This document shows positions 49,783-59,457 of a stretch of DNA of 64,000 bases, in pieces. Position numbers and translations under genes: made by a program. Numbering within the stretch: the stretch's first letter is position 1; the number at the start of each line of letters is the position of its first letter. The notes under the pieces are model-generated. The model made no database searches. It saw nothing but the letters and a program-made list of their open reading frames with translations, and had not been told where the DNA came from. The stretch spans positions 1-64,000 of the forward strand of contig JAODBK010000067.1 in NCBI GenBank assembly GCA_025463925.1, in the 5' to 3' direction. The stretch comes from Acidimicrobiales bacterium (lineage in GTDB: Bacteria; Actinomycetota; Acidimicrobiia; Acidimicrobiales; AC-14).

Positions 49783-52700
49783 ATGGACCCCCGCCCCACG
49801 GCACCGCCGGTGGTGGCGGTCGTCGTGGTTTCCGACCCAGGGGCCTGGCTCGAGGAGGCATTGTCGGCCCTCGGCGCGCAGGACTATCCCGAGCTGTCGG
49901 TGCTCGTCCTCGACGCCGCCAGCCCGACCGACCCTGCGATCGGCCGCATCCTGCCGAGCGCGCACTACCGCCGGCTGCCCGATCCGGTGCGCTGGGAGCC
50001 CGCCGCCAACGAGGTCCTTTCGATGGTCGTGGGCGCGGCCTACCTCGTGTTCGTCCACCAGGACGCGGCGCTCGACGATGACGCGGTGCGCCAGCTCGTC
50101 GAGGAGGCACTGGCGTCGAACGCCGGGATCGTCGGGCCGAAGATCGTCGAATGGGAGCGGCCGGAACGGTTGCTCGAGGTCGGGCTGGCCGTCGACAAGA
50201 CCGGCGCTGCGGTGTCCCTGGTCGAGCCGGGTGAGCTCGACCAGGAGCAGCACGACGGTGTGCGTGACGTCTTCGCGGTCCCGGCGACGTGCTTCCTGGT
50301 GCGGGCCGACCTGTTCCACGCGCTGGGCGGGTTCGACACCGAGCTGGCCGAGGGCGCGGCCGTCGACCTGTGCTGGCGCGCCCAGGTCGCGGGCGCGCGC
50401 GTCCTCGTCGCGCCGGCGGCGCGAGTGCGGCACCTCGGAGCCGACGGACCGCGGCCGCCGCTTGCCGACGCGGCGCGGTCCCGGATCCGCACGGTCCTGA
50501 AGAACTACGGCTGGGCGCACCGGCTCCGCGTGCTGCCGCAGGCCGCGCTGGTCACGCTGGTCGAGGCGCTGATCGCGTTGTTCGGCCGGCGTTGGTCCGA
50601 TGCCCGCGCCCTCGTCGGCGCGTGGCCGTCGGCGCTGCGCGAAGGTCGACGGCTCGGCCCGTCACGTCGTTCGCTGCGGGCGATGCGGCTCGTGCCCGAC
50701 AGCGAAGTGCGCCGCTTGCAGACGCGCGGCAGCGCGCATCTCGTCGCGTACCTGCGCGGCCGGCACGCCGAGGACCGCGTCGAAGCCGTCGCCGAGTCGT
50801 TGCGGACGGAGCGGGGCCGGGTCGCGGCGCTGGCGTGGGTGACGCTCGTCGTCGTACTGCTCGTCGGCAGCCGCCACCTCATCGGCGGGCGAGTCCCGGC
50901 GGTCGGCGAGCTGGCGCCGTTCCCGTCGGCCGGCACCTTCCTGCGGCACGTCGCCGGCGGCTGGCGGACGACGGGGCTGGGCTCGGAAGCGGCGGCGCCA
51001 CCTGCGTTCGCGGTCCTCGGCCTCGGCGGTCTCGTGCTCGGCGGCGCGGTGGGCCTGCTGCGCAAGCTGTTGATCCTCGCGGTCTGGCCGGTCGGCTTGT
51101 GGGGCGCGTCTCGCCTGGCCCGCCCGTTCGGCAGCGGCCGCCCCCGGCTCGTCGCGGTGATCGTCTATGCCGCGGTGCCGGTGCCCTACGACGCGCTAGC
51201 CCGCGGCCGATTGACCGGGCTCGTTGCGTACGCCGTCGCGCCGTGGCTGCTGTTGCGACTGGCGCGGGCGACGCGCATCGCGCCGTTCGACGACGGCCCG
51301 TCGACCACCATCGTCGAGCTCGCCGGGATGGCCGCGCTGGTCGCCGCGGCGGCCGCCTTCGCCCCCCTCCTCGTCCTGGTGACACTCCTCGTCGCGGTCG
51401 CGTCCATGGTCGGCTCGGTGATCGCCGGCCGCGTCGCGGCGTCGCTGCGCGGCATCGGCATCGCGGTCGCGGGTGCGGCCGGCGCGGCGTTGCTGCTCTT
51501 CCCGTGGTCGGCCGACTTCGCGCTGCCGGGCCGGCAGTGGGCCGCGCTGGCCGGCGCCCGGCCCCCGATCGCGCGCGCCTTCTCGTTCGCCGACCTGTTG
51601 CGCTTCCACACCGGGCCGGTGGGGGGCGGCCTCTTCGGGTGGGCGTTCCTCGTCGCGGCCGCGTTCCCACTCGTGCTCGGACGGGAGTGGCGGCTCGCCT
51701 GGGCGGTGCGGCTGTGGGTCGTCGCGTTGGTGTGCGTCGGCGCCGCGTGGGCCCTCGGCCGCGGCTGGATCCCCGGTGGCGTGACGTCGCCGGAGGTGAT
51801 CCTCGCGCCGGCGGCCGCGGCGCTCGCCGGCGCGGTGGCCCTGGGCGTGGCCGCGTTCGACCTCGACCTCCCCGGCTACCGGTTCGGGTGGCGGCAGGTG
51901 GCGACGGTGGTGGCCGGCGGCGCGGTGATCGCCGGCACCTTGCCGCTGGTCGTCGCCGCGTCCGACGGCCGGTGGCGCGCACCGAACGGTGACCTGGCGG
52001 GAGCGACGAGCTGGATGCCCACCGAAGCGGTGGCGCACGGCTCGTTCCGCGTGCTGTGGCTGGGCGACCCGACCGTGCTGCCGCTCGGCAGCTGGCCGGT
52101 CGGCCCGCGGGGCGAGGGCCTGGCGTTCGGAACCTCGCGTGACGGCCCGCCCGACGCGACCGATCTCTGGCCGGGCGCGGCGTCGGGCGCGACCGCGCTG
52201 ATCGCCGACGCGCTGGCGACGGCCCGTCGCGGCGACACCAGCAGCCTCGGCCATCTGCTCGCGCCGATGGCGATCCGCTACATCGTCGTCGTCCAGCGGG
52301 ACGCGCCGGCGCAGTACCACCAGCCGCTGCGGCCGGCGCCGCCGACGGTGCTCCACGCGCTGGCCGACCAGGTCGACCTCCAGGTGCGGCCCGCCGACCC
52401 CGCCATCGTCGTCTACGAGAACCGCGCGTGGGCCGCGGTGCGGGCGCTCCTGCCCGGCGCCAGCTCGGCCCCGGCGGTCGCGCCCCACGGCGCCGACTTG
52501 CACGCGGCCCGCGCCGCGCTGCCGGGCGACGGGCCGACGTCGTTCGGCGGGACGCTGCCGGCCGGCGGGGGCGAGTTGCTGGTCGCCGAGGCATCGTCGC
52601 GCTGGCACCTCACGGTGAACGGCCATGGCGTCGCCCGCCAGCGGTCGTTCGGGTGGGCCAACGCGTTCGCGTCGCCGGTGGCCGGCGGCCGGGCGCATCT

Positions 52701-52839
52701 GCGTTTCCGGACGCCGCTCGCCCACGATGGCGCGCTGGCGCTCGAAGTGTTCCTCTGGATCCTCGTGCTGCGCGTCCTCCGTCGCGAGCGGCGGCGGCGG
52801 AAGGCGGAGCGGCTGCCGGCTCCGGAGGTCGGCGGGTGA
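49783..52839 (+). CDS. Large GT2 glycosyltransferase with multi-span membrane domain
   Basis: The 1018-residue protein has an N-terminal GT2 domain (about 1-310: VVAVVVVSDPGAWLEEALSAL, LVLDAASPTD, VFVHQDAALDDDA, GGFDTELAEGAAVDLCWRAQ). At least ten membrane spans and an extracellular beta-rich C-terminal part follow, ending in a basic tail. The same layout is known in actinobacterial envelope proteins encoded next to DUF5719, DUF3499 and pmm; all three occur here. It is likely to transfer a sugar at the inner face and translocate or modify a polymer, but no substrate can be given. The next gene overlaps by GTGA. Confidence 0.82.
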   Translation: MDPRPTAPPVVAVVVVSDPGAWLEEALSALGAQDYPELSVLVLDAASPTDPAIGRILPSAHYRRLPDPVRWEPAANEVLSMVVGAAYLVFVHQDAALDDDAVRQLVEEALASNAGIVGPKIVEWERPERLLEVGLAVDKTGAAVSLVEPGELDQEQHDGVRDVFAVPATCFLVRADLFHALGGFDTELAEGAAVDLCWRAQVAGARVLVAPAARVRHLGADGPRPPLADAARSRIRTVLKNYGWAHRLRVLPQAALVTLVEALIALFGRRWSDARALVGAWPSALREGRRLGPSRRSLRAMRLVPDSEVRRLQTRGSAHLVAYLRGRHAEDRVEAVAESLRTERGRVAALAWVTLVVVLLVGSRHLIGGRVPAVGELAPFPSAGTFLRHVAGGWRTTGLGSEAAAPPAFAVLGLGGLVLGGAVGLLRKLLILAVWPVGLWGASRLARPFGSGRPRLVAVIVYAAVPVPYDALARGRLTGLVAYAVAPWLLLRLARATRIAPFDDGPSTTIVELAGMAALVAAAAAFAPLLVLVTLLVAVASMVGSVIAGRVAASLRGIGIAVAGAAGAALLLFPWSADFALPGRQWAALAGARPPIARAFSFADLLRFHTGPVGGGLFGWAFLVAAAFPLVLGREWRLAWAVRLWVVALVCVGAAWALGRGWIPGGVTSPEVILAPAAAALAGAVALGVAAFDLDLPGYRFGWRQVATVVAGGAVIAGTLPLVVAASDGRWRAPNGDLAGATSWMPTEAVAHGSFRVLWLGDPTVLPLGSWPVGPRGEGLAFGTSRDGPPDATDLWPGAASGATALIADALATARRGDTSSLGHLLAPMAIRYIVVVQRDAPAQYHQPLRPAPPTVLHALADQVDLQVRPADPAIVVYENRAWAAVRALLPGASSAPAVAPHGADLHAARAALPGDGPTSFGGTLPAGGGELLVAEASSRWHLTVNGHGVARQRSFGWANAFASPVAGGRAHLRFRTPLAHDGALALEVFLWILVLRVLRRERRRRKAERLPAPEVGG

Positions 52840-54269
52840 CCCGGCGCATCTTCGCCATCCTCGTGCTCGGCGGCATGATCGCGGCCGGCGCGGTCGCCGA
52901 CGCCCGCGTCGAGCGGCCGCGCAACCCGACGGCGCCGGTGAGCGCCGGGCGGCTCGACCGTGGCGCGCAGCCGGTCGCGGCTCCGGCCTCGGCGCTGTCG
53001 TCGACGTACTACTGCGTGGGCGCGATGAACCTGCCCAACCTCGTCAACGACGCGCGCATCGTCATCCTCAACACCGCCGACACCGCGCTGAACGGCACGG
53101 TGACCTACCAGCCGAGCCAGGGCGATCCCGTCGACGTGCCGGTGCAAGTGCCGCCCCGCACCCGCGTCGTGCTGAAGCCGTCGGCGGTGCTGAAGGCGAC
53201 GTACGCCTCGGCCACCGTGGCGCTGGACGGCGGCCAAGCGGCGATCGAGTGGGTGGCGCTCGGGCCCTACGGCAGCTCCACCATCCCGTGCACGACCGGC
53301 ACGTCCGACACGTGGTACTTCGCCGAAGGCGCGACCACGCGCGATGCCATCGAGGCCATCGTGCTGGACAACCCGTTCCCTGCGGACGCGGTGGTGGACC
53401 TGTCGTTCACCACCGAGGACGGGCACTCTGCTCCGGAGGCAGTGACGAGCCTGGCGGTCGCGCCGCACTCGACGCGCGTCATCGTGCTCGACGACGTGGT
53501 GCGGCGGCGCGAGCAGGTGTCGACCGTGGTGCACGCGCGCGTCGGTCGGTTCGTCGCGGCCCGGCTGCAGCTGTTCGACGGCAGCGTGCCGGGTCGCAAG
53601 GGGCTGTCGATCGCGCTGGGCGCGCCCGCGACCGGCACCCGCTGGACGTTCCCGGAGGGGTACGTGGTGCCCGGCCTCAACGAGCACTTCGTGTTCTTCA
53701 ACCCTGGTGACAAGGAGGCCCACGTCGAGGTCGACCTGCTGCTCGAGAAGGGCGAGGCCGAGCCGCTCGACATCACCATCCCGCCGGAAGGCCGCTTCAC
53801 CGTGACCGCCAACCAGGAGGGCCGCATCCCGAAGGGCGTGCCGCACGCCGCCGTGGTGCGATCGGTGAACGGCGTGCCGGTGGTGGTCGAACGGCGGATC
53901 GATGCCAGCCCGCCCTCGGCGCGAAGCGGCCTGGCGATCACCCTCGGGTCGCAGTTGGACGCGCGCCGCTGGGCATTCCCCGCGGGCCAGGCCGACAAGA
54001 ACGTCGACGAGTGGATCGTCGTGGTGAACACCGGCGACGCGCCGGCGCACGTGAACGTCACCGTGCTGGCCGACGGGCAGCCGCTGGCGGTGGACGGGCT
54101 GCAAGGCGTGGAGGTCGGCGCCGGCCAGCGGCGGGCGTTCCGCCTCGGCGATCACCTGCAGCGGGTCGCGGTGCCGCTGCTGGTCGAATCCGATCAGCCG
54201 GTCGTGGTCGAGCGCGACATGTACCCGAAGACGGGCACCGCGATGGTGATCGGCGTCGCGCTCAACTAG
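52836..54269 (+). CDS. DUF5719-family secreted protein
   Basis: The 477-residue protein has an N-terminal signal or anchor helix (IFAILVLGGMIAAGAVA) and repeated beta-sandwich modules with the motif WYFAEGATT then LDNPFPADAVVDLSF and later FPEGYVVPGLNEHFVFFNPG, the pattern of DUF5719. No catalytic residues are evident; a structural role in the envelope is likely. The GTG start overlaps the GT2 gene stop, and the pair is conserved in actinobacteria as far as I recall. It converges on the MFS gene, overlapping its end by 8 bases. Confidence 0.83.
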   Translation: MTRRIFAILVLGGMIAAGAVADARVERPRNPTAPVSAGRLDRGAQPVAAPASALSSTYYCVGAMNLPNLVNDARIVILNTADTALNGTVTYQPSQGDPVDVPVQVPPRTRVVLKPSAVLKATYASATVALDGGQAAIEWVALGPYGSSTIPCTTGTSDTWYFAEGATTRDAIEAIVLDNPFPADAVVDLSFTTEDGHSAPEAVTSLAVAPHSTRVIVLDDVVRRREQVSTVVHARVGRFVAARLQLFDGSVPGRKGLSIALGAPATGTRWTFPEGYVVPGLNEHFVFFNPGDKEAHVEVDLLLEKGEAEPLDITIPPEGRFTVTANQEGRIPKGVPHAAVVRSVNGVPVVVERRIDASPPSARSGLAITLGSQLDARRWAFPAGQADKNVDEWIVVVNTGDAPAHVNVTVLADGQPLAVDGLQGVEVGAGQRRAFRLGDHLQRVAVPLLVESDQPVVVERDMYPKTGTAMVIGVALN

Positions 54270-55710
54270 CGGCGTCGCGCGCCTGTTGCTCCTGCATGGC
54301 GGTGATGATCGCCTGGAAGATCTTGGCCGCGTCCTCGTCGAGATGGTCGCGCGCCTTCAGGAACACCAGGCCCCCCAGGAACACCGGCGGGCTGACGAGG
54401 AGCAGCGCGACCCGCAGGTTGCCGCCGAAGGCGCCGGCGAGCCCGAACACCACGATCGACGCCGCCGCCTGGCCGAGCACCACCGAGACCAGGTTGAACG
54501 CGCCGAAGCCGGCGCCGCGCAGGTTCGCGGGGATGGCGTCGGAGAGCCCGGCCCGCAACGCCGGCACCGCCAGCGTGATGATGAAGGCGCCGAGCACCTC
54601 GAGGACGAACGCCGCCCAGAGCGGCACGAAGAGATACGACGCCACGAAGACGAGCTGGCCGGCCATGATGCAGTACGCGGGGATGGCCATGCGGGCGCCG
54701 CGGATGCGGGTGGCCCAGCGGTCGGCAACCCGCCCGCCGAGCAGCACGCCGGGGATGCCGCCGATGATGATGAGCGCGCCGACGTACAGCTCGGCCTCGC
54801 CCTTCGCGACGTGCAGGTTGCGCTCGTAGAACTGGGGGAGCGCGGCCGCGACCGCGGTGACGGTGAACAGCAGCGACGACACGCCGACCAGCGCGTACCG
54901 CATCGTGGTGATGTCCCAGATCGTCCGCAGGTCGGCGCGGAGGCCGGCCACCATGTCGCGGAGGAACTGGCGCGGCCCGTCGTCGAGAACGCCCTTGGTG
55001 ACCTCGACCTCGTCACCGCCGTCGGCGTCGAGGCCGAGGTGCAGCCGGTCGGCGGCGCCGCGGCGCGGCTCGCGCAGCCGGTACACCGCGACCGCGATGA
55101 GCGCGCCCGGCGTACCGACGATCAGGAACGCGGCGCGCCAGCCCAGGTGGGCGCCGACGAAGCCACCGAGCCCGAGCCCCAGGCCGAAGCCGACGAAGAC
55201 CAGCGCCTGCTGGATCGAGAACGCCAGCCCGCGCTGCTCGGCCGGGTAGTAGTCGGCGAGCAGGCTCGCGCACGCCGGCTCGGTGACGGCCTGGCCGAAG
55301 CCGAGGGCCGACCGCACCCCCAGCAGCACCGGGAAGTTGGGCGACGCCGCGGTCAGCGCGGTGATCCCGGACCAGGCGACGATCGTGTGGCCGACGGTGC
55401 GGGTGCGGTTCCACCGGTCGGCCAGGTAGCCCGCGGGCACGCTGATGACGCCGTTCACCGCGATGAAGCACGACAGGAGGATGCCGATCTGGAGGTCAGA
55501 GAGGCCGAAGTCGGCCTTCAGCGGCGTGACCACGCCACGCACGATGTTCTGGTCGACCTGGTCGATCATGATCACCAGGCCGAGCACCCACATGGGCCAC
55601 TTCGAGAGCACGGCCGGCGTGCGGGTGACCGCCACCGTGGGCTCCTCGACCGCGTCGGCCGACGACGGGGTGGCCCCGAGGGTCGCCGGCTCGATCGTGT
55701 CCTCGTGCAT
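54262..55710 (-). CDS. MFS transporter, Spinster-like
   Basis: The 482-residue protein has 12 predicted spans, with the MFS loop GYLADRWNRTRTVGH between spans 2 and 3 and the second-half GGRVADRWATRIRGARM. The N-terminal MIDQVDQNIVRGVVTPLKADF and the SxxP-type ADYYPAEQRGLAFSIQQ segment are typical of the Spinster/general sugar-phosphate branch. Substrate cannot be predicted. The ATG at 55710 lies close to an 11-base palindrome (55716-55726) that could be an operator. It is divergent from the thioredoxin-like gene. Confidence 0.87.
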   Translation of the reverse strand: MHEDTIEPATLGATPSSADAVEEPTVAVTRTPAVLSKWPMWVLGLVIMIDQVDQNIVRGVVTPLKADFGLSDLQIGILLSCFIAVNGVISVPAGYLADRWNRTRTVGHTIVAWSGITALTAASPNFPVLLGVRSALGFGQAVTEPACASLLADYYPAEQRGLAFSIQQALVFVGFGLGLGLGGFVGAHLGWRAAFLIVGTPGALIAVAVYRLREPRRGAADRLHLGLDADGGDEVEVTKGVLDDGPRQFLRDMVAGLRADLRTIWDITTMRYALVGVSSLLFTVTAVAAALPQFYERNLHVAKGEAELYVGALIIIGGIPGVLLGGRVADRWATRIRGARMAIPAYCIMAGQLVFVASYLFVPLWAAFVLEVLGAFIITLAVPALRAGLSDAIPANLRGAGFGAFNLVSVVLGQAAASIVVFGLAGAFGGNLRVALLLVSPPVFLGGLVFLKARDHLDEDAAKIFQAIITAMQEQQARDAAS

Positions 55711-55715
55711 CGGAT

Positions 55716-55726
55716 TGAGATTCTCA
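55716..55726. promoter_or_regulatory. TGAGATTCTCA palindrome before the MFS gene
   Basis: An 11-base palindrome with one central base lies 5 bases upstream of the MFS start codon and 31 bases from the divergent thioredoxin-like start. It may be a repressor site for either gene. Confidence 0.35.
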
Positions 55727-55757
55727 GTCAGCGCCCTGGTTCCTGCATAGTGGCGTC

Positions 55758-56177
55758 GTGGAGCGCGTGGTGCTTGCCGTCGCCGGCGTCGTCGTGGCCG
55801 CGCTGGTGGCGTGGGTCCTGCAGCGCCGGCGGCCGGCGCCCCCGACGCAGGGCCGCTGGCCGGTGCCGACGCAACTCGACCGGGCCGACTTCGACCGGCC
55901 CGACGCGCCCTGGTTCGTCGCGGTGTTCTCGTCGGCGTCGTGCGAGTCGTGCGAGAAGGCCGTGAGTCAGGCCAAGGTGCTGGAGTCGGCCGAGGTCGCC
56001 GTCCAGGAGGTCGAGGCCGGCGCCCGCCGTGACCTGCACGACCGCTACTTCATCGAGGCGGTGCCCGTCACCGTCGTGGCCGACGCCGACGGCGTCGTGC
56101 GGGCCTCCTTCGTCGGCCCGCCCTCGGCCGCCGACCTCTGGGCCGCCGTCGCCGAATGCCGCGACGCCCCCTCCTAG
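55758..56177 (+). CDS. Membrane-anchored thioredoxin-like protein
   Basis: The 139-residue protein has an N-terminal membrane anchor (about residues 4-21) and a thioredoxin-fold domain. It contains a C-X2-C active site as SCESCEK (Cys62, Cys65) and the cis-proline segment AVPVTVVADADG. The active site is unusual in having Glu-Ser between the cysteines. An anchored thiol reductase or sensor at the outer face of the membrane is likely. The start GTG is the only reasonable one. It converges on ftsH, 13 bases away. Confidence 0.78.
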   Translation: MERVVLAVAGVVVAALVAWVLQRRRPAPPTQGRWPVPTQLDRADFDRPDAPWFVAVFSSASCESCEKAVSQAKVLESAEVAVQEVEAGARRDLHDRYFIEAVPVTVVADADGVVRASFVGPPSAADLWAAVAECRDAPS

Positions 56178-56190
56178 CGCGCCAGCGCCG

Positions 56191-58164
<1,974 letters not shown>

Positions 58165-58171
58165 GCCGTGC

Positions 58172-58177
58172 ATGGTA
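58172..58177 (-). promoter_or_regulatory. Leaderless -10 box (TACCAT) of ftsH
   Basis: Read on the minus strand, TACCAT ends 7 bases before the ATG at 58164 and decides between two in-frame ATGs three codons apart. Confidence 0.5.
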
Positions 58178-58220
58178 GATGCCGGCCCGAGGCATACATC
58201 CCTCGGCCAGAGCGGCCCGG

Positions 58221-58226
58221 TAGCTT
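58221..58226 (+). promoter_or_regulatory. Candidate leaderless -10 box (TAGCTT) of the DUF3499 gene
   Basis: TAGCTT lies 9 bases before the ATG at 58236 and is identical to the boxes before 48314 and 49783. Confidence 0.45.
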
Positions 58227-58235
58227 GGGCGCACC

Positions 58236-58475
58236 ATGGACTCCCACCGCTCGTGCGACAAGCCCGCGTGCGGCGCGCCGGCGGCCGCCACGCTGAGCTA
58301 CCACTACACCAGCCGCACCGCCTGGATCGACGACCTCGTCGACGACAAGGAGCCCTCGAGCCACGACTTGTGCGCCCCGCACGCCGACGGATTGCGCGTG
58401 CCCATCGGATGGGCGCGCGAGGACCGGCGGCCGCGCGTGGTCCGCTCGTTGTTCCAGTCGCCCATCGCCAGCTGA
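58236..58475 (+). CDS. DUF3499-family zinc-finger-like protein
   Basis: The 79-residue protein has the DUF3499 pattern: CDKPACGAPAAATLSYHY near the N-terminus with two cysteines (Cys7, Cys12), a middle acidic loop, HDLCAPHADGLRVPIGW and a basic C-terminus. The Cys/His residues suggest a zinc site. Its function is unknown, but it neighbours pmm and envelope genes in other actinobacteria (mycobacterial Rv3258c). Its TGA overlaps the CTG start proposed for the next gene. Confidence 0.85.
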   Translation: MDSHRSCDKPACGAPAAATLSYHYTSRTAWIDDLVDDKEPSSHDLCAPHADGLRVPIGWAREDRRPRVVRSLFQSPIAS

Positions 58476-59212
58476 CCGACCACCCACCGCCGACCGAGTC
58501 ATCGTCCCGGCCGGGGCAACCGCGCTGGGGCCTCGGCGACGTCGGCCTGGCCGTCGTCGTCTCGCTCGTCGCGTCGTCGATCGCCTTCGGCATCTGGACG
58601 GCGTTCAACCCCGGCGACACCCATTCGATCGGCTACTTGGCGACGGGCCTGGTCGGCCTCTGGGCGGGCTTCGTCGGCGTCCCGATCTGGGCGGCGCGCC
58701 GCAAGGGCAGCGGCCGCGTGGCCGAGGACTTCGGCCTGCGCATCCGCCCGGTCGACGCCGTCATCGGGGCCGCCGGCGCGCTCGCGGCGACCCTCGCCGA
58801 GTCCGTCGTGGTGGCGATCATCCGGGGGATCACCGGCCCGGTGAAGGTCAGCCAGGACGTCGGCAACACGATCAAGCAGGCCCACGGCGCCGAGCTCGCG
58901 GCGGCGTTCGTCCTCACCGTCCTGGCGGTGCCGATCGTCGAGGAGCTGTTCTTCCGCGGGCTGGTGCTGCGGGCCCTCGAGCGCCGGTTTCCGGCGGCCG
59001 CCGCGATCGTCGTCTCGGCGGTGGTCTTCGGGTTCGCCCACTACCAGGGCGACGTGCCGGCCAAGTCGGCGTGGACGGTGGTCGCCGGCCTGTTCGTGGT
59101 CGGGATCGTGCTGGGCGTCCTGGCCCATCGGATCGGGCGGCTCGGGCCCGGGATCGTCGCCCACGCCCTCTTCAACCTGCTGGCCTTCATCTCGCTGGTG
59201 CATTCGCGGTAA
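58472..59212 (+). CDS. CPBP-family intramembrane metalloprotease, apparent CTG start
   Basis: The 246-residue membrane protein has about seven spans and the CPBP (CAAX protease-like) motifs: EELFFRG (Glu157, Glu158), a downstream FGFAHY and HALFNLL. It would cleave prenylated or bacteriocin-like peptides, or release membrane-bound substrates. No ATG, GTG or TTG fits between the upstream gene and the first span; the CTG at 58472 overlaps the DUF3499 TGA (CTGA). An in-frame ATG at 58409 would need a 67-base overlap and has no binding site. Confidence 0.83.
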   Translation: MTDHPPPTESSSRPGQPRWGLGDVGLAVVVSLVASSIAFGIWTAFNPGDTHSIGYLATGLVGLWAGFVGVPIWAARRKGSGRVAEDFGLRIRPVDAVIGAAGALAATLAESVVVAIIRGITGPVKVSQDVGNTIKQAHGAELAAAFVLTVLAVPIVEELFFRGLVLRALERRFPAAAAIVVSAVVFGFAHYQGDVPAKSAWTVVAGLFVVGIVLGVLAHRIGRLGPGIVAHALFNLLAFISLVHSR

Positions 59213-59249
59213 CCCTCACAAGGCGGCGGCGGCGGCCGATTGCAGGTCC

Positions 59250-59426
59250 ATGACGTGCCCGCGTTGCCGGAAGTCTCGGATGGTCGAGATCGGTCTGACC
59301 GTGAACGAGCGCCAGGTGATGATGCACTCGTGCTCACGCTGCGACACCCGTTGGTGGGACAGCGACGGCGAGCTGCTGCCGCTGGCCAACCTGCTCGAGC
59401 TGGTCGGGCCCGCCCCGCGCGGCTGA
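59250..59426 (+). CDS. 58-residue zinc-ribbon microprotein
   Basis: A short frame from ATG 59250 to TGA 59426 encodes MTCPRCRKSRMVEIGLTVNE and onward, with two C-X2-C knuckles (CPRC and CSRC) about 25 residues apart and a following WW pair and Leu-rich helix. This is a classic four-cysteine zinc ribbon. Similar tiny proteins are common in actinobacteria; no role can be assigned. It follows the CPBP gene by 37 bases. A weak AGG lies before the ATG. Confidence 0.72.
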   Translation: MTCPRCRKSRMVEIGLTVNERQVMMHSCSRCDTRWWDSDGELLPLANLLELVGPAPRG

Positions 59427-59457
59427 CCACCGCCGTGGATGCCACGATGGTGGCGCC

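Noticed and set aside
58409-58471. Earlier ATG for the CPBP protease
   Set aside because: It would overlap DUF3499 by 67 bases, adds Arg/Ala-rich residues unlike a membrane-protein start and has no binding site; kept only as an alternative.
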